NCBI GenBank assembly: GCA_040307135.1
Contig: JAWRKD010000092.1
Coordinates: forward strand, 1-30,593
DNA: 30,593 bases
Direction of reading: 5' to 3'
DNA from: Aminidesulfovibrio sp040307135
GTDB lineage: Bacteria; Desulfobacterota; Desulfovibrionia; Desulfovibrionales; Desulfovibrionaceae
Shown: positions 17,504 to 25,194 of the stretch, piece by piece
Layout: each line of letters starts with the position of its first letter
Numbering within the stretch: position 1 is the first letter of the stretch
Position numbers and translations under genes: made by a program
The notes under the pieces: model-generated
What the model saw: only the letters and a program-made list of their open reading frames with translations
Told to the model about the DNA's origin: nothing
The model's database searches: none

Positions 17504-18421
17504 CTAGCAGCCGCAGGCCAGGACCCGTTCGATGGTCCGAAGCACGGCCAGGCCGTCCTCGCCCGTGATGGGCACGGCCGCGCCTTCGCGCACGGCGCGC
17601 AGGAACTGGTTCAGCTCCTCCTTCACCGGCTCGCGGTAGATGAGCGGCCATTCGCGCACGCTGTAGCTCTTGTCGTAGGTGGAGAACTGGCTGTATTCCT
17701 TCACTTCCTGGGTGATGAGGTTGGCCTCGATGTACTTGCTCTTGCAGGCCACGTGGATGCGCCGCGACTTGTACGGCGTGACCCAGTTCGTGTTGATGGA
17801 GGCCAGCACGCCGTTCTCCATCTGGGCCGTGATGAGGGCCGAGTCCTCGTGCTTGCCGATGGTCCGGGAGGTCACGGCATAGACCTGGCTGAATTCCGAG
17901 CCCGTGATGTGCCGGATGAGGTCGATGTCGTGGGAGCCCAGGTCCTTGATCACGCCCACGTCCTGGATGCGCGGCGGATAGGGGCCCACGCGCTCGATCT
18001 GGATGGAGATGACGTCGTCCCCGGCCAGCTGCTTGACCCGCTGCACCGCGGGGTTGAAGCGCTCCACGTGGCCGACCATGAGCGGCAGGTTCTTGCTCCT
18101 GGCCAGGGCCACCAGGGCCTCGCCCTCGGCAGCCGTGGCCGCCAGGGGCTTTTCGATCAGGGCCGGGATGCCGCGGCCGAGCACGGCCAGGCCCACCTCG
18201 TGGTGCAGGATGGTGGGCACGCAGATGCTCACCGCGTCCAGATCCTTGGCCAGCAGGGCGGCCAGGTCCGTATGCACAGGCGCCTGGAACTGTTTGGAAA
18301 CCTCGGCCAGGACCTCCTCGTTGGGGTCCACCACGCCGACCACCTCCACGCCCTGCATCTCGCAGTAGTTGCGCAGGTGAACCCGGCCCATCCAGCCCAA
18401 TCCGACGACTCCGACCTTCAT
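17504..18421 (-). CDS. Gfo/Idh/MocA-family NAD-dependent sugar dehydrogenase
   Basis: 305 residues. N-terminal Rossmann fold with GLGWMG (7-12), VVGVVDPN ending the second strand (27-34), and the family EKPLA motif with Lys91 (90-94), followed by the C-terminal alpha/beta domain containing the DLGSHDIDLI segment with the likely catalytic His. Family members oxidise or reduce C-3 or other carbons of sugars, often UDP-sugars. A neighbour of lpxB in many Deltaproteobacteria, this type resembles GnnA, which oxidises UDP-GlcNAc at C-3 for N-linked lipid A acylation; that role is an inference here and the aminotransferase partner gnnB is not in view. The C-terminus ends in ACGC, unremarkable. Divergent from lpxB, 135 bp between starts. 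Confidence 0.82.
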   Translation of the reverse strand: MKVGVVGLGWMGRVHLRNYCEMQGVEVVGVVDPNEEVLAEVSKQFQAPVHTDLAALLAKDLDAVSICVPTILHHEVGLAVLGRGIPALIEKPLAATAAEGEALVALARSKNLPLMVGHVERFNPAVQRVKQLAGDDVISIQIERVGPYPPRIQDVGVIKDLGSHDIDLIRHITGSEFSQVYAVTSRTIGKHEDSALITAQMENGVLASINTNWVTPYKSRRIHVACKSKYIEANLITQEVKEYSQFSTYDKSYSVREWPLIYREPVKEELNQFLRAVREGAAVPITGEDGLAVLRTIERVLACGC

Positions 18422-18475
18422 GATGCTCCCGTCCGCTGTACGTTTCCCGGAACACGTCCGGCATGATTCCGGGGA

Positions 18476-18504
18476 TTCCTACCTGCAAGCGCGGCGAATG
18501 GCAA
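18476..18504 (-). promoter_or_regulatory. Putative promoter of the Gfo/Idh/MocA gene
   Basis: Minus-strand TTGCCA (18504-18499, five of six), 17 bp, TAGGAA (18481-18476). Predicted leader about 48 nt to the ATG at 18421, with GGGAG before the start codon. Confidence 0.35.
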
Positions 18505-18519
18505 CCCGCGGCCCGGGCC

Positions 18520-18548
18520 TTGCGGGCCGGAGCCGTTGCGGCTAGATT
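18520..18548 (+). promoter_or_regulatory. Putative promoter of lpxB
   Basis: TTGCGG (18520-18525), 17 bp, TAGATT (18543-18548). The ATG follows after 8 nt and there is no Shine-Dalgarno sequence, so the transcript would be leaderless or nearly so. Confidence 0.35.
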
Positions 18549-18556
18549 GCGCCCTC

Positions 18557-19699
18557 ATGTCCGAGCACATCAGCCGCATCTGGATAAGCGCAGGCGAGGC
18601 CTCCGGCGACCTGCACGGAGCGCTCCTGGCCGAGGCCCTGCGAGAGCGCATTCCCGGCCTGTCCCTGGCGGGAATGGGCGGTCCGGCCATGGTCAAGGCC
18701 CGGGTGGACGTGCGCTTTCCCATGCGCCTGCTCTCCCTGGTGGGCGCCACCGAGATCCTCTCCAGCCTGCCGCGCATCCTCAGGCTGTTGCGCGACACCC
18801 GCAGGACGTTCGAGGAGTTCAAACCCCAGGCCGTGGTGGTCATCGACAGCCCGGACTTCCACTTCCACGTGGTGCGCCGGGCCCGCACCCTGGGCATCCC
18901 GGTCTATTACTACGTAAGCCCCCAGGTCTGGGCCTGGCGTTCCGGCCGAGTGGAGTTCCTGCACAAGAACGTGCGCAAGGTGCTCTGCATCCTGCCCTTC
19001 GAGCAGGCCTTCTACCGCGAGCGCGGCGTGGAGGCGGACTACGTGGGCCACCCCCTGCTGGATCAGATTCCCCTGGCCGAGCTGGACCGCCTGGAGCCCG
19101 AGCCCGGCCGCGTGGGCATCCTGCCCGGGTCCCGGCGCAAGGAGGTGGAGGGGCTTTTGCCCGAGTTCGCCGGGGCCGCGCGGCTCATGGCCGCCAGCCA
19201 GCCCGGGCTCTCCTTCAGCCTGGTGCGCGCCCCGGGAATAAACCCGGACCTGCTCCTGCGGCACTGGCCCCAGGACCTGCCCGTGACCCTGGTGCAGCCC
19301 GGCGACCGCTACCAGGCCATGCGCCAAAGCCAGTTCGTGCTGGCCGCCTCGGGCACCGCGAGCCTGGAGACCGCCCTGGTGGGCACGCCCACCATCATCG
19401 CCTACAAGCTCTCGCCCCTGTCCTATTTCCTGGCCCGGCGGCTCATCAACGTAAAGTACATCGGCCTGCCCAACCTCATCCTGGACCGCAAGGTCTTTCC
19501 GGAGCTCATCCAGGAGGAGGCCCGGGCCGCGGTCATGGCGGCCATCGGCCGCATGTGGCTGGCCAACCCCACGAGCCTGCCCAACATCCGCGCGGACCTG
19601 GCCCGGCTGCGGCACATGCTGGGCGAACCCGGGGCCGCGACCCGGGCCACGGCCCTCATCCTGGACGACCTGGCGAGCCTGGCCGCGGGGAGGGACTAG
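18557..19699 (+). CDS. lpxB: Lipid-A-disaccharide synthase
   Basis: 380 residues, standard size. LpxB joins UDP-2,3-diacylglucosamine and lipid X to form the lipid A disaccharide at the inner membrane. Seen: the N-terminal GEASGD (13-18), MGGPAM, the VVVIDSPDFHFHV region, YYVSPQVWAWRSGRV, VGHPLLDQI, LPGSRRKEVEGLLP, and the C-terminal LAASGTASLETALVGTPTIIAYK with the NLILDRKVFPELIQEE stretch. The start is the ATG at 18557, which aligns with the family N-terminus; an in-frame ATG at 18536 adds seven residues of no homology. The next small gene starts 2 bp after the stop. Confidence 0.95.
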   Translation: MSEHISRIWISAGEASGDLHGALLAEALRERIPGLSLAGMGGPAMVKARVDVRFPMRLLSLVGATEILSSLPRILRLLRDTRRTFEEFKPQAVVVIDSPDFHFHVVRRARTLGIPVYYYVSPQVWAWRSGRVEFLHKNVRKVLCILPFEQAFYRERGVEADYVGHPLLDQIPLAELDRLEPEPGRVGILPGSRRKEVEGLLPEFAGAARLMAASQPGLSFSLVRAPGINPDLLLRHWPQDLPVTLVQPGDRYQAMRQSQFVLAASGTASLETALVGTPTIIAYKLSPLSYFLARRLINVKYIGLPNLILDRKVFPELIQEEARAAVMAAIGRMWLANPTSLPNIRADLARLRHMLGEPGAATRATALILDDLASLAAGRD

Positions 19700-19701
19700 C
19701 C

Positions 19702-20037
19702 GTGGCCAAGGCCCTGGAAGCCCTGCGCGCCTATGGCGACTTCCACGGCCTCACGGCCGGGGACGCCGAGCGCCTGGCCGGAAGCTCGCCCTTCCAGAAG
19801 GCCGTGTTCCGGGACGGGGTGCTCAGCGTGGACTACGAGGGCTGCTACATCGACGTGGAGCCCTTCCTGGACCAGGCGGCCCGGCTGCTGGCCCCGGGCG
19901 GCTGGGGCAAGCTCGACGTCATCGACCAGCTGGACTGGCGGCTCACCCGCTACAGCGTGGAGAATGGGACCTGGAGCGCCAAGTCCGTGCACGGCGACCA
20001 GGCCGTGGAACGGACCCGGGATACCGCCGGGGCCTGA
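19702..20037 (+). CDS. Small unknown protein coupled to lpxB
   Basis: 111 residues starting with GTG; AGGGA (19691-19695) sits 6 nt before it within the end of lpxB, and only 2 bp separate it from the lpxB stop, so it is clearly a co-expressed gene. I do not recognise a family. It is soluble, with a helical start (MAKALEALRAYGDFHGL), then SPFQKAVFRDGVLSVDYEGCYIDVEPFLDQAARLL and a C-terminal part with two tryptophan-rich strands (KLDVIDQLDWRLTRYSV, NGTWSAKSVHGDQAVER). No signal peptide or membrane segment. A lipid A or envelope connection is inferred only from position. Confidence 0.72.
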   Translation: MAKALEALRAYGDFHGLTAGDAERLAGSSPFQKAVFRDGVLSVDYEGCYIDVEPFLDQAARLLAPGGWGKLDVIDQLDWRLTRYSVENGTWSAKSVHGDQAVERTRDTAGA

Positions 20038-20088
20038 GAATCGAATCCCTGTTATTCCAGGATGTTGAAGAATCGCTGCAGGAATCGG

Positions 20089-20310
20089 CTAAAGCATGGA
20101 GGCGGATACCTGGGGCACCACGTTGCAGGCCTTGCGGGACTCCACGCCCTGGGCCAGCTCGAAGCTCACCAGCTCGCCCTGGGCCAGGGTCTGGAACCCG
20201 TCGCGCACGATCTCGGAATAGTGCACGAACACGTCTTGGCCGTCTTCGCCGGTGATGAACCCGAAGCCCTTGCGCTCGTCGAACCAGTTCACAACGCCCG
20301 TGTGCCGCAT
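20089..20310 (-). CDS. Cold-shock domain protein (CspA family)
   Basis: 73 residues, typical size. The OB-fold has RNP1 KGFGFI (14-19) and RNP2 VFVHY (27-31). These proteins bind single-stranded RNA and DNA and act as RNA chaperones; not all respond to cold. The ATG at 20310 was chosen because AGGAGG lies 4 nt upstream and the protein then begins MRHTGVVNWFD as in the family. The promoter-like TTGCAC-N18-TATCCT just upstream implies a leader of only about 14 nt, unlike the long regulated leader of E. coli cspA. Confidence 0.93.
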   Translation of the reverse strand: MRHTGVVNWFDERKGFGFITGEDGQDVFVHYSEIVRDGFQTLAQGELVSFELAQGVESRKACNVVPQVSASML

Positions 20311-20330
20311 GAGGCCTCCTGCTTGGCGGC

Positions 20331-20360
20331 AGGATAACCCGCGCTCGGGCTGGTGTGCAA
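20331..20360 (-). promoter_or_regulatory. Putative promoter of the cold-shock gene
   Basis: Minus-strand TTGCAC (20360-20355), 18 bp, TATCCT (20336-20331). It lies downstream of the infA terminator, so the cold-shock gene would be transcribed on its own. Confidence 0.35.
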
Positions 20361-20393
20361 GATTCCGGAAGAGGAAAAGGGGATGTGCCGCGG

Positions 20394-20430
20394 AAAAAAA
20401 AACGGCGCAGCGGGCCGGAAGCGGCCCGCT
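20394..20430 (-). terminator. Intrinsic terminator of infA
   Basis: On the minus strand an 8-bp stem AGCGGGCC / GGCCCGCT (20430-20423 and 20416-20409) with a 6-nt loop, then GCGCCG and a run of nine T's (20402-20394). The stem touches the infA stop codon. Confidence 0.85.
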
Positions 20431-20648
20431 CAACGCATGCGGAAGGTGATGCGGCCGCGAGTCAGGTCGTAGGGCGAAAGCTCCACCTTGACCTTGTCGC
20501 CAGGCAGGATGCGGATGTAGTGCTTGCGCATCTTGCCGGAGATGTGCCCCAGGATGGTGTGGCCGTTTTGCAGCTCCACCCGGAACATGGCGTTGGGCAA
20601 GGCCTCCTGGATGACGCCTTCGACCTCAATGGCTTCTTCTTTGGACAT
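20430..20648 (-). CDS. infA: Translation initiation factor IF-1
   Basis: 72 residues, the normal length, an S1-type OB fold throughout: MSKEEAIEVEGVIQEALPN, MFRVELQNGHTILGHISGKMRKHYIRILPGDKVKVELSPYDLTRGRITFR. It binds the ribosomal A site during initiation. GGAGGG precedes the ATG. The leader region contains a 6-bp hairpin (GGCGGA / TCCGCC, 20673-20687). Ended by its own strong terminator. Confidence 0.97.
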   Translation of the reverse strand: MSKEEAIEVEGVIQEALPNAMFRVELQNGHTILGHISGKMRKHYIRILPGDKVKVELSPYDLTRGRITFRMR

Positions 20649-20711
20649 GAACCCTCCATAACTGGCCGGAATGGCGGACCATCCGCCCGCAGCGGCCGAA
20701 AAAACGCATTA

Positions 20712-20740
20712 TCCCTACCCTGTTCCCGGAAAAGAGGCAA
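20712..20740 (-). promoter_or_regulatory. Putative promoter of infA
   Basis: Minus-strand TTGCCT (20740-20735), 17 bp, TAGGGA (20717-20712), next to GATAAT. Weak -10; the leader would be about 57 nt and include a GGCGGA/TCCGCC hairpin. Confidence 0.25.
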
Positions 20741-20771
20741 CTCCCTCCCCGGGGGTGGCGGCCCCGCCCCG

Positions 20772-21446
20772 TCACAGCCCGGCGAAGGCCGAGCAGGCCT
20801 CGCGCACAAAGGCCCGCACCAGTTCCTCGTCCTTATTTCCGGCCACGTCCTCCAGACCCGTGTGCGCGTCCACCCCGGCCGGGCGCGCCGCGCGCACGGC
20901 CCGGGCCACGTTGGCCGGGTTCAGCCCCCCGGCCAGGATGAGCGGCCGGGGCGAGGCCGCGGCCAGCCTGCGGCTCGCGTCCCAGTCGTGGACCTTGCCC
21001 GTGGCTCCGCTGGCGCCGGTGGCCGGGTCGAAGGTGTCGGTCAGGAAGGCGTCCACCACGGGCGCGAAGCGTTCCACGTCGCGCAGCAGGCCCGCCTCCC
21101 GGCCCGGGGCCAGGACCAGGCTCTTGATGAGGAACAGCCCGGGCCGCAGGCCGCGCAGCCGGGCCACGGCCTCCAGTTCCACGGGGCCGTGCAGCTGAAC
21201 CCCGCCCACGCCCAGGAAATCCGCCAGCCCGGCCAGCTCCTCCGGGTCCGCGGCGTAGGTGATGCAGACCGTCTCCACGCTCCCGGCCAGGCCGTGCACG
21301 ATGGCCGCGGCCTCCTCCTCGCTCACGTCCGGGGCGTGCACGTCGAGGCGCAGCGGGATGCCCACGTGGCTGACCCCGGCCCGGGCCAGCATGCTGGCCT
21401 CGGCCAGGCTGCGCACTCCGGCCACCTGGATGATGGGCTTTCTCAT
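20772..21446 (-). CDS. TrpF-like (phosphoribosylanthranilate isomerase family) protein without the catalytic Cys
   Basis: 224 residues, a (beta/alpha)8 barrel of TrpF size. Family landmarks are kept: GVQLHG (82-87), LTDTFD with the probable general acid Asp137 (135-140), ILAGGLNPANVARAV and GVDAHTGLED-x-GNKD at the phosphate-binding end. The first strand, which in TrpF carries the KICG motif with the catalytic Cys general base, reads IQVAG (6-10): Lys and Cys are replaced by Gln7 and Ala9. Normal PRA isomerisation is therefore doubtful. It may be a TrpF paralog with a different sugar-phosphate substrate, or a binding protein. No other trp genes are near. AGAGGA is a good ribosome site before the ATG. 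It precedes infA on the same strand. Confidence 0.8.
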   Translation of the reverse strand: MRKPIIQVAGVRSLAEASMLARAGVSHVGIPLRLDVHAPDVSEEEAAAIVHGLAGSVETVCITYAADPEELAGLADFLGVGGVQLHGPVELEAVARLRGLRPGLFLIKSLVLAPGREAGLLRDVERFAPVVDAFLTDTFDPATGASGATGKVHDWDASRRLAAASPRPLILAGGLNPANVARAVRAARPAGVDAHTGLEDVAGNKDEELVRAFVREACSAFAGL

Positions 21447-21515
21447 TGACGTTCCTCTGTCCTGGGGTATGCCTTTTTCCAGCGCCCGGCGCTAGGTTTG
21501 TGCAAGGGCGCGAGA

Positions 21516-22772
21516 ATGCCGGGGGGCAACTCGAACCGCGGAGACAGTGTGGACTTCTTCTGCAAGCAACCCGTGGACATCGTCCGGGACATCCTCAAGG
21601 CCGTTGAGGAGCTGGGGCAATTCCGGGATGTGGACACGATCCTCGACCGGGTGTTGCTGGAGGCGCGCAAGATCAGCGCGGCGGACGCCGGCTCGATCTT
21701 CCTCATCCGCGACGGCCAGCTCCATTTCAGCTACGTGCACAACGACACGCTGTTCCGCCAGTCCGAGGCCAGCCGCCACATCTACACCAACCTCACCGTG
21801 CCCGTGAGCGAGGCGTCCATCGTGGGTTACGCCGCGCTCACCGGCCAGACCCTGGTCATCGAGGACGCCTACCGCCTGGACCCGGCCCTGCCCTATTCCT
21901 TCAACCAGAGCTTCGACGAGGAATCCGGATACCGCACCCGCTCCATTCTGGCCATACCCCTGACCACCCTGCGCGGCACGCGGGTGGGCGTCATGCAGCT
22001 CATCAACGCCACCTGCAACGGTCAGGTCACGGCCTTTTCCGAGGAGGCCGTGCAGTACGCCCCCTTCTTCGCGGCCCACGCCTCGGTGGCCATCGAGCGC
22101 GGCATCATGACCCGCGAGCTCATCCTGCGCATGATGAAGATGGCCGAGATGCGCGACCCATCGGAAACCGGGGCCCACGTCCAGCGCGTGGGGGCCTACG
22201 CCGCGGAGATCTACCAGAACATGGCCGAAACCCGGGGCGAGGACGGCCTGGAGATCAAGCGCAAGAAGGACCTCATCCGCTTGGCCGCCATGCTCCACGA
22301 CGTGGGCAAGGTGGCCATCTCGGACCTCATCCTCAAGAAGCCCTCCCGGCTCACGGAGGAGGAGTTCGCCACCATGCGCTGGCACACGGTGTACGGCGCG
22401 GCGCTCTTCGCCAACTCCACCTCGGACCTGGACGACCTCTGCGCCGACATCGCCCTGAACCACCACGAACGATGGGACGGCGGCGGCTATCCCGGGCACC
22501 TGGAAAAGGACCTGGGCAAGGTCACGGGAATCTGCGCCCGGCCCAAGCGGGGCGAGGAAATCCCCCTGCCCGCGCGGATCACCGCCCTGGCCGACGTGTT
22601 CGACGCCCTCTGCTCGCGGCGGGCCTACAAGGAGCCCTGGAGCGAGGCGGACGTGCTGGACGAGATCCGCTCCGGGCGCGGCAAGCACTTCGACCCCGCG
22701 GTGGTGGACGCCTTCCTCGCCACCTTCGACGTGATCCGGGCCATCCGGGAAAAGTACCGCGACGACCCCTGA
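21516..22772 (+). CDS. GAF-HD-GYP protein, probable cyclic-di-GMP phosphodiesterase
   Basis: 418 residues. N-terminal GAF domain (about 38-195: ISAADAGSIFLIRDGQLHFSY to FFAAHASVAIERG), linker helix, then HD-GYP domain (about 205-410) with HD261-262 in AAMLHDVGKVAISD, HTVYGAAL and the signature HHERWDGGGYP (316-326). Metal ligands and the GYP triad are all present, so hydrolysis of cyclic di-GMP is expected; the GAF domain would sense a ligand. The ATG at 21516 has AAGGG 7 nt upstream; a TTG at 21498 in frame lacks such a site. Divergent from the TrpF-like gene, 69 bp between starts. Confidence 0.9.
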   Translation: MPGGNSNRGDSVDFFCKQPVDIVRDILKAVEELGQFRDVDTILDRVLLEARKISAADAGSIFLIRDGQLHFSYVHNDTLFRQSEASRHIYTNLTVPVSEASIVGYAALTGQTLVIEDAYRLDPALPYSFNQSFDEESGYRTRSILAIPLTTLRGTRVGVMQLINATCNGQVTAFSEEAVQYAPFFAAHASVAIERGIMTRELILRMMKMAEMRDPSETGAHVQRVGAYAAEIYQNMAETRGEDGLEIKRKKDLIRLAAMLHDVGKVAISDLILKKPSRLTEEEFATMRWHTVYGAALFANSTSDLDDLCADIALNHHERWDGGGYPGHLEKDLGKVTGICARPKRGEEIPLPARITALADVFDALCSRRAYKEPWSEADVLDEIRSGRGKHFDPAVVDAFLATFDVIRAIREKYRDDP

Positions 22773-22852
22773 ACCGGCCGCACGCCCCTGGACGGCGACC
22801 CGGGTTTCGGGGCAGTATGCTCTGCCGCATCCGGCGGCCGCGAGGAAACGTC

Positions 22853-23629
22853 ATGCAGGAACTGTTCGCCCCGTTGCGGGCCCTGGCCCGCGAGGCGGGC
22901 CGCGCCATCATGGAGGTCCGCGCCCGCGGCTTCCATGTGGAATACAAGGCCGACCACTCCCCGCTCACCGAGGCGGACAAGGCCTCCCAGGCCGTGCTGG
23001 CCGCCGGCCTGGCCCGGCTCCTGCCGGAGGTGCCCGTGCTCTCCGAGGAGGGCCGGGACATCCCCTTTGCCGAGCGGCGGGACTGGACCCGCTTCCTGCT
23101 GGTGGACCCCCTGGACGGCACAAAGGAATTCGTCAAGGAGCTCGGCGAGTTCTGTGTTTGCGTGGCGCTTCTTGAAAAGGGCTTCCCCCTGCTCGGGGTG
23201 GTGCACGCGCCCGTGCCGGACCGCTCCTGGTTCGGCGGCCCCGGCCTGGGAGCCTTCCGCCAGGACGGCGACGGACCCGCCCGGGCCGTGGCCGTGCGCG
23301 AACCGGACGACTCCGGCCTGGTGGCCGTGGCCAGCCGCTCGCACAACACCCCGGAGCTGGACGCCTACCTTGCCGGACTGCCGGTGCGCGAGCGCATCAA
23401 CGCCGGATCGGCCATCAAGTTCTGCCTGGTGGCCGAGGGCGCGGCGGACCTCTACGCCCGCTTCGGGCCGACCATGGAGTGGGACACGGCGGCCGGACAG
23501 GCCGTGGTGGAGGGCGCGGGCGGCAGCGTGAGCCTGCACGACGGCCGCCGCTTCTTCTACAACAAGGAGTCCCTGCTCAACCCCGGCTTCCTGGTCCTCG
23601 GGCGTCGTACTCCTCCCGCGTCCCGCTGA
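22853..23629 (+). CDS. cysQ: 3'(2'),5'-bisphosphate nucleotidase CysQ
   Basis: 258 residues of the inositol-monophosphatase superfamily. Metal-binding motifs: SEEG (64-67), DPLDGTKEF (85-93) and the C-terminal WDTAAGQAVVEGAGG. CysQ hydrolyses 3'-phosphoadenosine 5'-phosphate to AMP, clearing a by-product of sulfur assimilation, and also acts on PAPS. In a dissimilatory sulfate reducer, which uses APS rather than PAPS, its source of PAP may instead be acyl-carrier-protein turnover; this is an inference. GAGGA 6 nt before 22853 sets the start over the ATG at 22817. The 3' end overlaps the convergent ABC gene by 53 bp. Confidence 0.92.
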   Translation: MQELFAPLRALAREAGRAIMEVRARGFHVEYKADHSPLTEADKASQAVLAAGLARLLPEVPVLSEEGRDIPFAERRDWTRFLLVDPLDGTKEFVKELGEFCVCVALLEKGFPLLGVVHAPVPDRSWFGGPGLGAFRQDGDGPARAVAVREPDDSGLVAVASRSHNTPELDAYLAGLPVRERINAGSAIKFCLVAEGAADLYARFGPTMEWDTAAGQAVVEGAGGSVSLHDGRRFFYNKESLLNPGFLVLGRRTPPASR

Positions 23630-25094
23630 AGACCACCCGCCCGGACTCCAGGGCCAGCACGCGGTTCACGGCCGCGGGCAGGTCCGCGGCCCGGTGGGTC
23701 ACCAGCAGGAAACGCTGCCCGGCCTCGGCCAGGCGCTCCAGCAGGGCGCGGGCCTCGCGCCGGGAGGCGGCGTCCAGGCCGGAAAAGGGTTCGTCCAGGA
23801 CCAGCAGGTCCGGGGCGCCCACCAGGGCCCGAGCCAGGAAGACCTTGCGCTGCTGGCCGTAGGACAGGCTGCGCAGCCGCCGCCCGGCCAGCCTGGCCAG
23901 GCCGAAAAACTCCATGGCCGCCGCGGCCCGGCGGCGCTCCTCCAGGCCGGGCTCCTCCCAGAGCCCGATGCTTCCCGTGAAGCCGGACCAGACCACCTCC
24001 CGCGCGGGCAGGTCGTAGGCGTACTCGGCCTGGAGCGCGGGCGAGACCAGGGCCATGCGTGAGCGCGCAGCCAGGACGCCGCTCTCGCCGCCGTCCCCGA
24101 AGCGCTCCACCGTGCCGGGCTCGCCGTCCAGGGCCGAGGGGTGCTCCAGGCCCAGGACCAGGCGCAGCAGCGTGGACTTGCCCGCCCCGTTGCGGCCGAG
24201 CACGGCCCAGTTCTCCCCGGCCCGCACCTCCCAGGAGACGCCGCTCAGGGCGCGTGTCCCGTCCAGGTCCACGCTGGCTCCGCAGATGCGCAGGAGCACC
24301 TCCTCCCGGGGCCGGGACGGGGTCAGAGGCCAGCGCCCCGGCTCCGCGGCCCGCGCCGCGGCGGCATAGCCCGCCAGGACTTCGGCGGCCGGGCCGCTGC
24401 CGCGCAGGCGGCCCTGCTCCAGGACCAGGGCGTGGCTGGTGCAGCGCGGCAGGTCCTCCACGCGGTGCGCGGCGCAGACCAGCGTGGCGCGCTGCCCGGC
24501 CCGCTCCAGCAATTCCAGGGTGGCCTCCCTGGAGGCGCTGTCCAGGCCGTCGAGAAACTCGTCCAGGAGCAGGATGTCCGGCTCCGTGGCCAGGGCCCGG
24601 GCCAGGAGCACCCGGCGGGCCTGGCCCTGGGAGAGCACGCGCATGGGCCGCCCGGCCAGGTCCGCGGCGTCCAGGTGGCGGAGCGCGGCCAGGGCCCGCT
24701 CCCGCAGTTCGGGCTCCGGCTCCTCGTAGAGCAGGGGCGCGTCGAAGAATCCGGCCAGAACCACCTCCAGAGCCGTGGCTCCGGACTCGGAGGTGACGTA
24801 GAAATCCTGGGGCGTGGCCGAAACCAGGGCCATGCGCTGGCGCAGGCCGAGGGGCGTGCCCTGCTCCTCCCCGTCCAGACGGTAGCAGCGGGTGCGCAGG
24901 TCGTCCGGGGCCATGTCCCCGCGCACCAGGCGCAGGAAGGTGGACTTGCCCGCCCCGTTCTCGCCGAGCACGGCCCAGTGTTCGCCGGGAAGCAGGTCGA
25001 AATGCAGATCGCGCAGCAGGGCCCGGCCTTCGCGCGTCACGCCCGCGCCGAACAGATGGACCTCGAGGCGCGGTTCAGGCTGCGTGGTATGCAT
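23577..25094 (-). CDS. modF: Double ABC ATPase of the ModF type
   Basis: 505 residues with two complete ATP-binding cassettes and no membrane segment. First: Walker A GENGAGKS (44-51), signature LSQGQARR (154-161), Walker B ILLLDEF (174-180), switch His210. Second: GRNGAGKS (300-307), LSYGQQRK (410-417), LVLDEPFSGLD (431-441), His467. The LSYGQ signature and length match ModF (PhrA), a cytoplasmic duplicated ATPase linked by name to molybdate uptake, whose function is not well established. The first cassette has DEF where most have DEP. No molybdate-binding protein or permease lies nearby. The start at 25094 was chosen from the N-terminus; it has no Shine-Dalgarno. Convergent overlap of 53 bp with cysQ. 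Confidence 0.85.
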   Translation of the reverse strand: MHTTQPEPRLEVHLFGAGVTREGRALLRDLHFDLLPGEHWAVLGENGAGKSTFLRLVRGDMAPDDLRTRCYRLDGEEQGTPLGLRQRMALVSATPQDFYVTSESGATALEVVLAGFFDAPLLYEEPEPELRERALAALRHLDAADLAGRPMRVLSQGQARRVLLARALATEPDILLLDEFLDGLDSASREATLELLERAGQRATLVCAAHRVEDLPRCTSHALVLEQGRLRGSGPAAEVLAGYAAAARAAEPGRWPLTPSRPREEVLLRICGASVDLDGTRALSGVSWEVRAGENWAVLGRNGAGKSTLLRLVLGLEHPSALDGEPGTVERFGDGGESGVLAARSRMALVSPALQAEYAYDLPAREVVWSGFTGSIGLWEEPGLEERRRAAAAMEFFGLARLAGRRLRSLSYGQQRKVFLARALVGAPDLLVLDEPFSGLDAASRREARALLERLAEAGQRFLLVTHRAADLPAAVNRVLALESGRVVFSGTREEYDARGPGSRG

Positions 25095-25101
25095 GCGCAG
25101 G

Positions 25102-25130
25102 GGTATAGTGCGCCTCGGGTCCGGCCGCAA
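25102..25130 (-). promoter_or_regulatory. Putative promoter of the ModF-type gene
   Basis: Minus-strand TTGCGG (25130-25125), 17 bp, TATACC (25107-25102). Only 7 nt separate the -10 from the ATG at 25094, predicting a leaderless message. Confidence 0.4.
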
Positions 25131-25133
25131 TCA

Positions 25134-25162
25134 TTGCGCCAAGGTCCGGCTCCTGCTATGGC
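25134..25162 (+). promoter_or_regulatory. Putative promoter of the TauE/SafE gene
   Basis: TTGCGC (25134-25139), 17 bp, TATGGC (25157-25162). Leader about 25 nt with AAGGAG (25182-25187) as ribosome site. Back-to-back with the ModF promoter. Confidence 0.3.
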
Positions 25163-25194
25163 TGGACCAGAACCCCTGGCGCAAGGAGCCGGAA

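Noticed and set aside
18505..18530. Possible sigma-54 site near the gfo-lpxB intergenic region on the minus strand
   Set aside because: A GG-N10-GC spacing exists (around GGGTTGCCATTCGC) but lacks the CA after GG and the TT before GC; GC-rich DNA gives such pairs by chance.
20038..20088. Imperfect hairpin (ATCCCTG/CAGGAT) between the 111-residue gene and the cold-shock gene
   Set aside because: The stem has an unpaired base and no T-run; too weak to call a terminator.
20673..20687. Hairpin GGCGGA/TCCGCC in the infA leader as a riboswitch or thermosensor
   Set aside because: Only six base pairs with a 3-nt loop; nothing else supports a regulatory RNA.
21485..21510. Possible sigma-54 element before the HD-GYP gene
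   Set aside because: GG-N10 is followed by GT instead of GC, and the -24 flank does not match.
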